From Methanosarcinales archaeon (GTDB lineage: Archaea > Halobacteriota > Syntropharchaeia > Alkanophagales > Methanospirareceae): DNA of 5,283 nt. The DNA lies in NCBI GenBank assembly GCA_025464645.1, contig JAODGF010000052.1:10228-15510 (forward strand), written 5' to 3'. The notes beneath the pieces were generated by a model, which saw nothing but the letters and a program-made list of their open reading frames with translations, was not told the DNA's origin and made no database searches. Within the stretch, counting starts at the first letter, position 1; each line of letters opens with the position of its first letter. Of the stretch, positions 1 to 5,283 are shown one piece after another. Position numbers and translations under genes: made by a program.

Positions 1-1
1 C

Positions 2-349
2 CAGATTACGAAGGGTGTTCGTTCACGTTCAAGCGAAAACTTTATTAGAAGTAAGATGATTGGATTGATTGGTAAAAACAAAAATGAGCGATTAAAAAAT
101 TATTTTAAAGATATGGAATCCGTCTGTTCGGAGGTGTCAAGGGTGCTAAAAAAGGACAAATATTTTGTGATGATCATCGGGTCTAATACGAATCAAACCG
201 GGGGCATCAGGTTAGAAAGTAAGATGATAGAATCATGCAAAAAACATAATTTAACATTGGTTAAAAGCATTCTAAAGCCTATAAAAGGCATGAGAAACAC
301 AATGAAAGACGAATATATATTGTTTTTTAGGAGGGGGTACGACAAATGA
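2..349 (+). CDS. DNA methyltransferase-like protein, C-terminal part (cut by window edge)
   Basis: The frame is open from the first bases of the window, so the ATG at 56 is very likely an internal methionine and the gene begins to the left. The visible 115 residues read like the end of an S-adenosylmethionine-dependent DNA methylase: YFKDM (residues 34-38), then an acidic helix leading to SRVLKK (46-51), a hydrophobic strand ending in MIIGSN (57-62), and a closing strand EYILFFRR (103-110). This matches the pattern 'YF.DM...E..RVLK...V.VIG...EYILFFRK' that I know from the C-terminal half of DNA modification methylases. The catalytic motif (D/N/S)PP(Y/F/W) and the SAM-binding loop are not in the visible part, so activity and target base cannot be read. 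The stop overlaps the next gene's start (ATGA, 346-349), which implies co-translation with the two genes downstream. The sequence is AT-rich compared with the ATP synthase genes. The family call comes from recalled motif patterns, not an alignment. Confidence 0.6.
   Translation, partial: QITKGVRSRSSENFIRSKMIGLIGKNKNERLKNYFKDMESVCSEVSRVLKKDKYFVMIIGSNTNQTGGIRLESKMIESCKKHNLTLVKSILKPIKGMRNTMKDEYILFFRRGYDK
329..334 (+). promoter_or_regulatory. Ribosome binding site of the 76-residue ORF
   Basis: AGGAGG, continued by further Gs to 337, lies inside the 3' end of the preceding gene. It is 11 bases before the ATG at 346, slightly long but usable. It supports this small ORF as a translated gene. Confidence 0.6.
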
Positions 350-576
350 AAAATATTCAAGAAAAATTTGATACCGTTATCGCAAAAAACACCTTTTATT
401 TAATTAAAGAACATTACCCGGAAGCCCACTTTTTAGGTTTTGTTGATGGTATTGGCTGGTATGTAAGAAAAAACGATTTGAAGAGAATGGTCGCCGCCTA
501 TGAAGATGTCTTTACATTCCATCAGGATGAATTAGAGCGATTTAAGCAATTGCTGAAGAAGGTGTTTGGTAAATGA
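346..576 (+). CDS. Uncharacterised 76-residue protein between two DNA methyltransferase genes
   Basis: I do not recognise this protein. It is 76 residues, without cysteine, signal peptide or membrane segment. The first 25 residues look helical, followed by a small hydrophobic/aromatic core (HFLGFVDGIGWYV, residues 28-40) and a charged helical C-terminus rich in Lys, Glu and Phe (about 43-76). There is no obvious helix-turn-helix, so a controller (C) protein of a restriction-modification system is not supported. Three things argue that it is real: a good ribosome binding site at 329-334, a start overlapping the upstream stop (ATGA at 346-349), and a stop overlapping the downstream start (ATGA at 573-576). 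It is therefore locked into the same transcript as two methyltransferase-like genes and is probably made in step with them. A role as accessory subunit, specificity helper or regulator of the methylation module is inference from position only. Confidence 0.7.
   Translation: MKNIQEKFDTVIAKNTFYLIKEHYPEAHFLGFVDGIGWYVRKNDLKRMVAAYEDVFTFHQDELERFKQLLKKVFGK
560..564 (+). promoter_or_regulatory. Ribosome binding site of the beta-class methyltransferase
   Basis: AGGTG, part of the complement of the 16S 3' end (GGAGGTGATC), sits 8 bases before the ATG at 573. It lies inside the end of the small upstream ORF and supports the chosen start together with the ATGA overlap. Confidence 0.5.
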
Positions 577-1574
577 TAGATAAATATATTAATAGCGTAA
601 TTCAAGGGGATTGTCTGGAAGTTATGCGGAGCATTCCAGATAATAGTGTAGATATAACATTTGCCGATCCTCCTTTTAATTTAGGGAAGAAATATACCGG
701 ATATAAAGACAACAAGAGATTTAAAACGTATTTGGAGTGGTGTAAGCAGTGGATTAATGAAATGGTTAGAATTACAAAGCCTGCGGGCTCTATCTTCGTA
801 CATAATATCCCGAAATGGCTAACATATTATGCGGGTTTTTTGAATGAAAACGCTTATTTTAAACACTGGATTGCGTGGGACGCACCAACGGCACCCATGG
901 GGAAAAGCCTGCAGCCGTCTCATTATGGTATTTTATATTATGTAAAAGACCTAAAGAGAAGTAAATTTTACGAGATTCGTTATCCACACAAGCGATGTAG
1001 GAAATGCGACTATCTTCTGAAAGATTATGGTGGGAAAAAAACGGGGTTACATCCGTTTGGACCTTTGGTATCGGATGTATGGACAGATATTCATCGGATT
1101 AAGCATAATAAATATAGAGACGAACATCCATGTCAGTTGCCCATACATTTATTAGAACGGATAATCCTGATGAGCACAGATGAAAACGACATCGTACTGG
1201 ACCCTTTTGTTGGAACAGGAACAACAGTTATTGCCGCAAAGAGATTGGGACGAAGATTTATCGGAATCGATATTGATGAAAAGTATGTAAACATCACAAA
1301 AAATAAACTCTCCAAGGAATTATCCAACTCTAAAATTGGAGATATATGGGTTAGCTTTTACTTAGATGAAATAGTAACAATCAGAGATATTGACTGGGTA
1401 GAATTAGTGCAACATTTTTTAATTCCTGAAAATATTGTAGATATTGATTTTACAAAGATTAAAATTGACCTGTTTAGGCGTAACACACAGGCAGATAAGC
1501 AGACAAGATTATTAGAATACGAAAATGATAAAGTTTCGCCAATATATAACAAACAGGCTGCCAACAGCAGATAA
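573..1574 (+). CDS. Site-specific DNA methyltransferase, beta class (probably N6-adenine)
   Basis: A complete 333-residue DNA methyltransferase that would transfer a methyl group from S-adenosylmethionine to a base within a specific site. Motif order defines the beta class. Catalytic motif IV, DPPF (residues 32-35), comes first; the family motif HPCQLP (185-190) before a helix LLERIILM follows; the SAM-binding loop DPFVGTGTT (210-218) and the acidic strand end GIDID (231-235) come last. DPPF favours N6-adenine over N4-cytosine, where SPPY is commoner, but does not prove it. Between motif IV and HPCQLP lies a stretch likely to hold target recognition, with a CxxC pair (C142, C145) flanked by H139 and H160. 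About 80 residues (roughly 250-333) follow the catalytic core; this extension resembles accessory C-terminal regions of some type II methylases. The start overlaps the stop of the 76-residue ORF. The gene ends 76 bases from the convergent atpB. No restriction endonuclease is visible, so it may be part of a system extending left or a solitary methylase. The target sequence is unknown. Confidence 0.92.
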   Translation: MIDKYINSVIQGDCLEVMRSIPDNSVDITFADPPFNLGKKYTGYKDNKRFKTYLEWCKQWINEMVRITKPAGSIFVHNIPKWLTYYAGFLNENAYFKHWIAWDAPTAPMGKSLQPSHYGILYYVKDLKRSKFYEIRYPHKRCRKCDYLLKDYGGKKTGLHPFGPLVSDVWTDIHRIKHNKYRDEHPCQLPIHLLERIILMSTDENDIVLDPFVGTGTTVIAAKRLGRRFIGIDIDEKYVNITKNKLSKELSNSKIGDIWVSFYLDEIVTIRDIDWVELVQHFLIPENIVDIDFTKIKIDLFRRNTQADKQTRLLEYENDKVSPIYNKQAANSR

Positions 1575-1587
1575 TATAGCAGTATAT

Positions 1588-1637
1588 CTTCGTGCCTTTG
1601 GCACTTCGCACAAACCTGCCTGCGGTGGATTCCGCGA
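1588..1637. repeat. GC-rich hairpin-bearing intergenic segment, possible dispersed repeat fragment
   Basis: Two short inverted repeats lie in tandem here. GTGCC (1592-1596) and GGCAC (1600-1604) form a perfect 5-bp stem with loop TTT. GCGG (1622-1625) and CCGC (1632-1635) form a 4-bp stem with a 6-base loop. The word CTTCG occurs on both sides of the first stem (1588-1592 and 1604-1608), and CCTGCCTGC (1615-1623) is a short internal repeat. The segment is much richer in G+C than the methyltransferase gene to its left. Only one copy is visible in the window, so its status as a repeat family member is an inference. It could equally be a transcription-end structure between convergent genes. Confidence 0.35.
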
Positions 1638-1649
1638 AAAACAAATTTT
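1637..1649 (-). terminator. Candidate T-rich transcription terminator of atpB
   Basis: Read on the minus strand, the stop codon of atpB is followed at once by GAAAATTTGTTTTTC, with a T-rich tract TTTGTTTTT at 1645-1637. Archaeal RNA polymerases commonly stop at such U-rich runs after convergent genes. The GC-rich hairpins lie further downstream rather than just before the T tract, so this is not a bacterial-style intrinsic terminator. Confidence 0.35.
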
Positions 1650-1650
1650 C

Positions 1651-3054
1651 TTACTCTCCCGCTTTCCTATATCTCGGATGGTATTTCTTTATTATGTGCT
1701 CGTCTATCCGCTTAAGCTCTCCTTCAGGTAGTGTCGCCAACAAATCCCAGCCGATGTCCAATGTCTCCTCAATACTCCGGTCTTCGTTTCTACCCTGTGT
1801 AACAAACCTGCGCTCAAACTCATCTGCAAATTCCAGATACCCTCTATCTCTACTTGTCAGCGCCTCCTCGCCTACCACCGCCACCAGGTCACGCATGTCC
1901 CTTCCTTCCGCATAACCCGCATAAAGCTGATTGGATACGCCAGCATGGTCCTCTCTCGTTTTTCCCGGACCTATTCCTTCATCCATCAATCTTGACAACG
2001 AAGGCAAAACGTCCACCGGCGGATATATACCTCTTCTGTGTAGGTCGCGCGAAAGAACGAACTGCCCCTCAGTAATATACCCCGTAAGGTCGGGTATGGG
2101 ATGCGTTATGTCGTCATCAGGCATACTTAAGATGGGTATCTGCGTAATAGAGCCTTTTCGACCTCTTATCCGTCCTGCGCGTTCGTAATTCATTGACAAA
2201 TCGGTGTACATGTATCCAGGATAGCCCCTTCTTCCCGGAACTTCCTCACGTGCCGCAGCTATCTCACGTAACGCTTCACAGTAGTTCGTCATATCCGTAA
2301 GAATAACGAGAATATGCATATCATATTCATAAGCGAGGAATTCAGCAGTTGTCAACGCCATTCTCGGCGTTATTACACGCTCAATTGCAGGGTCATCCGC
2401 TAAATTAAGGAATGCAACCATTCTTTCGATTGCGCCCGTGCGTTCAAAATCGCGCATAAAAAACGAAGCCTCCTCATGCGTAATCCCCATTGCCGCAAAC
2501 ACAACGGAGAAAGGCTCTCCAGTAGTTAGCACTTTCGCCTGCCTCGCTATCTGTGCCGCAAGCACATTATGCGGCATCCCAGCACCGGAGAATATCGGCA
2601 ATTTCTGCCCCCGCACCAACGTGTTCATTCCGTCAATAGTGGAAATGCCGGTTTGAATGAACTCGCGGGGATAATCACGTGCAGCAGGATTTATTGCGTC
2701 ACCTGTAACAGGAAGCCTGTCTTCTGCTATCACTTCCGGACCTCCATCTATGGGTCTGCCCAAACCATCGAAAAAGCGACCCACCATATCTTGTGAAACG
2801 CTTATTCTCATTATGTCACCGGTAAATCTCACCCTCGTCTTCGATGTGTCTATTCCAGAGGTGCCTTCAAAGACCTGAACCACCGCAAGTCCCTTACTCG
2901 CTTCCAGCACCTGCCCGGTCTTTTCTTCTCCTCCCGGTGTCACTATCTTTACTACTTCGCCATACGAAACACCTTCTACTTCTTCTACCACGATTAAAGG
3001 ACCCGCTGCTTCTTTTATCGTTGTGTACTCACGTGCTGAAGTATCTATTGCCAT
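1651..3054 (-). CDS. atpB: A-type ATP synthase subunit B (non-catalytic head subunit)
   Basis: Subunit B alternates with subunit A in the A3B3 head of the membrane-bound archaeal ATP synthase and forms one side of each catalytic interface. From the ATG at 3054 it is 467 residues, normal for the family. Numbering below counts from the GTG six bases upstream (subtract 2 for the ATG start). The N-terminal beta-barrel includes AAGPLIVVEE (18-27). The place of the P-loop holds the degenerate, non-catalytic SGAGMPHN (158-165), as expected for B. PGRRGYPGYMYTDL (275-288) is the conserved segment after the central sheet. PSLSRLMDEGIG (353-364) carries the expected arginine finger, R357. The helical C-terminus ends RKAGE. 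Two starts are possible. GTG at 3060 overlaps the atpA stop (GTGA) and has AAAGGAG 8 bases upstream. ATG at 3054 has GGAGG (3066-3062) 7 bases upstream. I prefer the ATG. The gene is co-transcribed with atpA, but the expected atpD does not follow. Confidence 0.96.
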   Translation of the reverse strand: MAIDTSAREYTTIKEAAGPLIVVEEVEGVSYGEVVKIVTPGGEEKTGQVLEASKGLAVVQVFEGTSGIDTSKTRVRFTGDIMRISVSQDMVGRFFDGLGRPIDGGPEVIAEDRLPVTGDAINPAARDYPREFIQTGISTIDGMNTLVRGQKLPIFSGAGMPHNVLAAQIARQAKVLTTGEPFSVVFAAMGITHEEASFFMRDFERTGAIERMVAFLNLADDPAIERVITPRMALTTAEFLAYEYDMHILVILTDMTNYCEALREIAAAREEVPGRRGYPGYMYTDLSMNYERAGRIRGRKGSITQIPILSMPDDDITHPIPDLTGYITEGQFVLSRDLHRRGIYPPVDVLPSLSRLMDEGIGPGKTREDHAGVSNQLYAGYAEGRDMRDLVAVVGEEALTSRDRGYLEFADEFERRFVTQGRNEDRSIEETLDIGWDLLATLPEGELKRIDEHIIKKYHPRYRKAGE

Positions 3055-3056
3055 TT

Positions 3057-4835
3057 TCACTCCTCCCTCTCCTTTCTCTTTAATTCTTCAAACTCATCTT
3101 TCATATCCTTCATTATCTGCTCGTATTTCTCACGGAAACCTTCATTTGGCACATATTTCATCCTTGCTATTGCATCCTTTATTCGCATCCTCTCCAATTT
3201 CTCTACCCCTATGCCGCTCTCTATCGCTTCTATTGCGCCGTCATACCACTGAAGAATGATTTTTGCCATCAGATATTGCTTTTCCAATGAGCAGAAAGAG
3301 TCTATCTCATGGTACGCGTTTTGTTGCAAAAAATCCTCACGTATCATACGTGCAACTTCTAATGTTCCCCTTTCTCGCGCCGGGAGTGCATCCGCACCCA
3401 CGAGCTGGACTATTTCTTGCAGTTCCGCCTCCTTTTGCAATAGCCCCATCATTTCTTCACGCTGCTCTATGAAGTCCGGTGCCGTGGACTTCGCAAACCA
3501 TTCACGGAGGTCGCCGAGATAAAGGGAATAGCTGCGCAACCAGCTTATAGCCGGAAAATGCCTCCTATCTGCCAGAGATGAATCAAGAGCCCAGAAAACA
3601 CCTGTCACTCGCAACGTATTCTGCGTCACCGGCTCGGAGAAATCACCTCCAGGCGGCGATACCGCTCCCACTACCGTAACAGAACCTATCCTTTCCTCCG
3701 AATCCGAACATAATGTTTTTACCCTGCCTGCGCGTTCATAGAAATCCGCTAATCTCGTGGCTAAGTAAGCGGGATAACCTTCCTCTCCCGGCATCTCCTC
3801 CAGCCTTCCTGATATTTCTCGCAGTGCTTCCGCCCACCTTGATGTAGAATCCGCCTGTATTGCCACGTCATAGCCCATATCACGATAATACTCAGCGAGC
3901 GTGATTCCGGTATAAATAGACGCTTCTCGTGCCGCAACGGGCATATTTGAGGTGTTTGCAATAAGAGTTGAGCGCTCCATCAGCGTTTCACCACTATACG
4001 GGTCAATAAGCTTTGGAAAATCCTCCAAAACCTCTGTCATTTCATTCCCCCGCTCTCCACAGCCTATATACACGATAACCTGCGCGTCTGCCCATCTCGC
4101 TAATTGGTGCTGCATTACCGTTTTCCCAGTTCCAAACCCACCCGGAATAGCACCTGTCCCCCCCTTCGCAATCGGGAAGAAAGTATCATTAATACGCTGT
4201 CCGGTCAGCAAAGGCACCTCAGGGTCTAATTTATCCCTGTAAGGTCGCCCTTTTCTCACCGGCCATTTATGCATCATCATCAATTCCATATCCTCTCCAT
4301 CTGTTTGTATCCTCGCTATGGTATCCTGAACGGTGAATTCGCCTTCCTTCAACTCCAAAAGCTTACCGCTTATTCCCGGTGGCACAAGAATCTTATGCTT
4401 TATCACCTTTGTTTCCTGAACTTCGCCCAGAATATCCCCCCCCACTATCTCTTTGCCTTCCTCGGTAATAGGTACGAATTGCCATTTCTTTGTGCGATCG
4501 AGTGCATCTACATAAACCCCCCTTTTTACATAATCACCCACCTTATTTCTTATACCTTCCAAAGGTCTTTGCACACCATCATAAAAATTTTTTAATATTC
4601 CGGGTCCGAGTTCAACGGATAAAGGGGCTTTCGTTCTTATCGCCGGCTCTCCGGGCTTCAAACCCGTTGTATCTTCATACACCTGAATATATGCAAGATT
4701 GCCATCCAGTCTTATCGTCTCGCCCAGCAATCCCTCTTCTCCTACTTTTATCACCTCGTACATCTCGCATCCCCGCATCTTATCTGCAACAACCAGTGGA
4801 CCCGTAATTTTTGCTATTACGCCTTTTTCTTCCAT
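3057..4835 (-). CDS. atpA: A-type ATP synthase subunit A (catalytic head subunit)
   Basis: Catalytic ATP-binding subunit of the archaeal A-type ATP synthase, which couples ion flow through the membrane sector to ATP synthesis. At 592 residues it has family length and looks intact. The N-terminal beta-barrel starts KGVIAKITGPLVVAD (4-18). The A-specific inserted 'bulge' domain covers about 110-190. The Walker A loop is GGFGTGKT (232-239; Lys238, Thr239). YIGCGERGNEM (256-266) holds the catalytic Glu261. QADSTSRWAEALREISGRL (327-345) and PGEEGYPAYLATRLADFYERAGR (349-371) are the signature segments, and the charged helical C-terminus closes the protein. The Walker loop differs from the usual archaeal GPFGSGKT at two positions (Pro to Gly, Ser to Thr). 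The start at 4835 fits where family members begin and has GGTGAT (4847-4842) as ribosome binding site 6 bases upstream. It overlaps or abuts atpB downstream. Upstream lies the divergent trmI rather than the usual atpF. Confidence 0.97.
   Translation of the reverse strand: MEEKGVIAKITGPLVVADKMRGCEMYEVIKVGEEGLLGETIRLDGNLAYIQVYEDTTGLKPGEPAIRTKAPLSVELGPGILKNFYDGVQRPLEGIRNKVGDYVKRGVYVDALDRTKKWQFVPITEEGKEIVGGDILGEVQETKVIKHKILVPPGISGKLLELKEGEFTVQDTIARIQTDGEDMELMMMHKWPVRKGRPYRDKLDPEVPLLTGQRINDTFFPIAKGGTGAIPGGFGTGKTVMQHQLARWADAQVIVYIGCGERGNEMTEVLEDFPKLIDPYSGETLMERSTLIANTSNMPVAAREASIYTGITLAEYYRDMGYDVAIQADSTSRWAEALREISGRLEEMPGEEGYPAYLATRLADFYERAGRVKTLCSDSEERIGSVTVVGAVSPPGGDFSEPVTQNTLRVTGVFWALDSSLADRRHFPAISWLRSYSLYLGDLREWFAKSTAPDFIEQREEMMGLLQKEAELQEIVQLVGADALPARERGTLEVARMIREDFLQQNAYHEIDSFCSLEKQYLMAKIILQWYDGAIEAIESGIGVEKLERMRIKDAIARMKYVPNEGFREKYEQIMKDMKDEFEELKRKEREE
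3062..3075 (-). promoter_or_regulatory. Double ribosome binding site before atpB
   Basis: On the minus strand the 3' end of atpA carries AAAGGAG (3075-3069) and then GGAGG (3066-3062). The first is 8 bases from the GTG at 3060, the second 7 bases from the ATG at 3054. Both pairs have good spacing, so initiation at either or both codons is possible. The two products would differ by only two residues. Confidence 0.6.
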
Positions 4836-4841
4836 TTTTTC

Positions 4842-4847
4842 ATCACC
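4842..4847 (-). promoter_or_regulatory. Ribosome binding site of atpA (GGTGAT type)
   Basis: GGTGAT on the minus strand, 6 bases before the ATG at 4835, matches the GGTGAT part of the complement of the 16S rRNA 3' end. It decides the start: no in-frame ATG, GTG or TTG lies further upstream before the stop at about 4902-4904. Confidence 0.55.
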
Positions 4848-4870
4848 ATTACTAATTTCGTTTTCCTCCT

Positions 4871-4889
4871 TTAAATTTAAAAACTTTTC
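4871..4889 (-). promoter_or_regulatory. Candidate TATA box and BRE of the atpAB promoter
   Basis: On the minus strand, GAAAAG (4889-4884, BRE-like purine/A-rich) runs into TTTTTAAATTTAAA (4884-4871, TATA-like). A start of transcription about 25 bases on would fall near 4850-4855, giving a leader of roughly 15-20 bases that still contains the GGTGAT ribosome binding site. Position and composition fit an archaeal promoter, but AT-rich intergenic DNA gives such matches easily. Confidence 0.4.
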
Positions 4890-4890
4890 T

Positions 4891-4904
4891 AATTTACTTA
4901 TTCA
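4891..4904 (+). promoter_or_regulatory. Weak candidate TATA box for trmI
   Basis: The + strand has AATTTACTTATTCA here, a partial TATA match about 25-30 bases before the trmI ATG at 4925. No purine-rich ribosome binding site precedes that ATG, so a leaderless transcript starting at or near the ATG is a plausible reading. The match is weak. Confidence 0.25.
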
Positions 4905-4924
4905 CTAAGCTAAAATTAAACATA

Positions 4925-5283
4925 ATGCTAAAACCGGTAAAAGAAGGCGAACTCGTACATCTGATAGACAAAAAAGGTAAAAGATACCAGATTGTGCTGA
5001 AAGCGAATTCATCTTTCTCTTTCACCCGTGGAACGATTTCGCATGACGATATAATAGGATTGGAAGAAGGAAGCACTGTAAAGTCTTCTCTTGGTGAGAA
5101 ACTCGTGGTCCTCAGACCCACTTTAGCAGAATACATATCAAAGATGAGGAAGGGTTCACAGATAATATACCCAAAGGACATCGCAGCTATTTTAATGCTT
5201 GGAGACATATTTCCAGGTGCAAAGGTGTTGGAAGCGGGAACGGGCTCAGGAGCTCTTACGATGGCTTTGCTTCGTGCAGTGGG
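4925..5283 (+). CDS. trmI: tRNA (adenine-N1)-methyltransferase TrmI, N-terminal part (cut by window edge)
   Basis: SAM-dependent enzyme that methylates N1 of adenine at position 58 (also 57 in some archaea) in the T-loop of tRNA, stabilising tRNA structure. The visible 119 residues include the small N-terminal beta domain (about 1-65), which starts MLKPVKEGELVHL. LRPTLAEYISKM (63-74) and the family motif YPKD (82-85) follow. The SAM-binding motif I strand and loop come next: KVLEAGTGSGALTMALL (100-116). This order and spacing are characteristic of TrmI. The remaining catalytic domain lies to the right of the window. The ATG at 4925 puts the N-terminus where family members begin. There is no clear ribosome binding site, which hints at leaderless translation. 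It is divergent from atpA across an 89-base AT-rich gap and has no evident functional link to it. Confidence 0.93.
   Translation, partial: MLKPVKEGELVHLIDKKGKRYQIVLKANSSFSFTRGTISHDDIIGLEEGSTVKSSLGEKLVVLRPTLAEYISKMRKGSQIIYPKDIAAILMLGDIFPGAKVLEAGTGSGALTMALLRAV

Noticed and set aside
56..349. A complete 97-residue gene starting at ATG 56
   Set aside because: The same frame is open back to position 2 with methylase-like sequence and there is no ribosome binding site before 56, so this ATG is more likely internal to a gene cut by the window edge.
1592..1915. Plus-strand ORFs running from the junction into atpB (also around 1525-1731)
   Set aside because: They read through the hairpin segment and the antisense strand of atpB, have low-complexity Ser/Leu/Pro-rich products and no family resemblance. 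They are shadows of atpB.
2564..2587. Degenerate P-loop (SGAGMPHN) in subunit B as a sign of a broken gene
   Set aside because: Subunit B of A/V-type ATPases is normally non-catalytic and lacks a working Walker A loop; the arginine finger motif SLSR is intact.
3023..3259. Plus-strand ORFs over the atpA/atpB overlap, rich in Leu, Ser and Pro
   Set aside because: They mirror the Glu/Lys/Arg-rich C-terminus of subunit A and the start of B on the other strand. No independent coding signal is seen.
4817..4849. A 10-codon minus-strand ORF overlapping the atpA start as a leader peptide
   Set aside because: It is lysine-rich by chance from an A-rich stretch, has its best Shine-Dalgarno 15 bases away, and its first bases coincide with the GGTGAT site that serves atpA. 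Kept only as a possibility in the findings.
4894..5208. Minus-strand 104-residue ORF upstream of atpA
   Set aside because: It is antisense to trmI, whose protein matches its family throughout; the antisense product resembles nothing and is a shadow.
1..5283. CRISPR array, tRNA/rRNA genes, transposase or insertion sequence ends
   Set aside because: No regularly spaced repeats, no tRNA-like cloverleaf in the short gaps, and no transposase-like protein were seen; nearly all of the window is coding.

Overview
This window looks archaeal. It carries the catalytic (A) and non-catalytic (B) head subunits of an A-type (archaeal/vacuolar-type) ATP synthase, a divergent TrmI-type tRNA m1A methyltransferase, TATA-like AT-rich promoter sequence, and GGTG-type ribosome binding sites. 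Some bacteria also have V/A-type ATPases and TrmI, so archaea are likely but not proven. No lineage can be fixed from the sequence alone.

Left third (1-1574, + strand): an AT-rich run of three tightly packed genes joined by two 4-base ATGA stop/start overlaps. They are the C-terminal end of a DNA methyltransferase-like protein cut by the window edge, an unrecognised 76-residue protein, and a complete beta-class DNA methyltransferase (DPPF motif, then DPFVGTGTT). This looks like part of a restriction-modification or methylation module. No endonuclease is visible, and the rest of the module would lie to the left of the window.

Junction (1575-1650): a 76-base convergent gap. It holds a short perfect hairpin, a second GC-rich hairpin and a T-rich tract on the minus strand that may end atpB transcription. 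Its composition differs from the methyltransferase side and it may be a piece of a dispersed repeat.

Right two thirds (1651-4835, - strand): atpA followed by atpB, overlapping by a few bases or nearly so. They are visibly richer in G+C than the methyltransferase genes. No other ATP synthase subunit (C, D, E, F, H, I, K) is in the window: atpA is preceded by a divergent gene and atpB is followed by a convergent one. The pair is therefore cut off from the usual H-I-K-E-C-F-A-B-D type operon. The atpA P-loop reads GGFGTGKT rather than the usual archaeal GPFGSGKT.

Right edge (4836-5283): an 89-base AT-rich divergent promoter region, then trmI on the + strand, running off the window after 119 codons.

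The strongest leads are the isolated A-B pair, its altered P-loop, and the small unknown protein locked between two methyltransferase genes. Nothing here is clearly a wholly new system.
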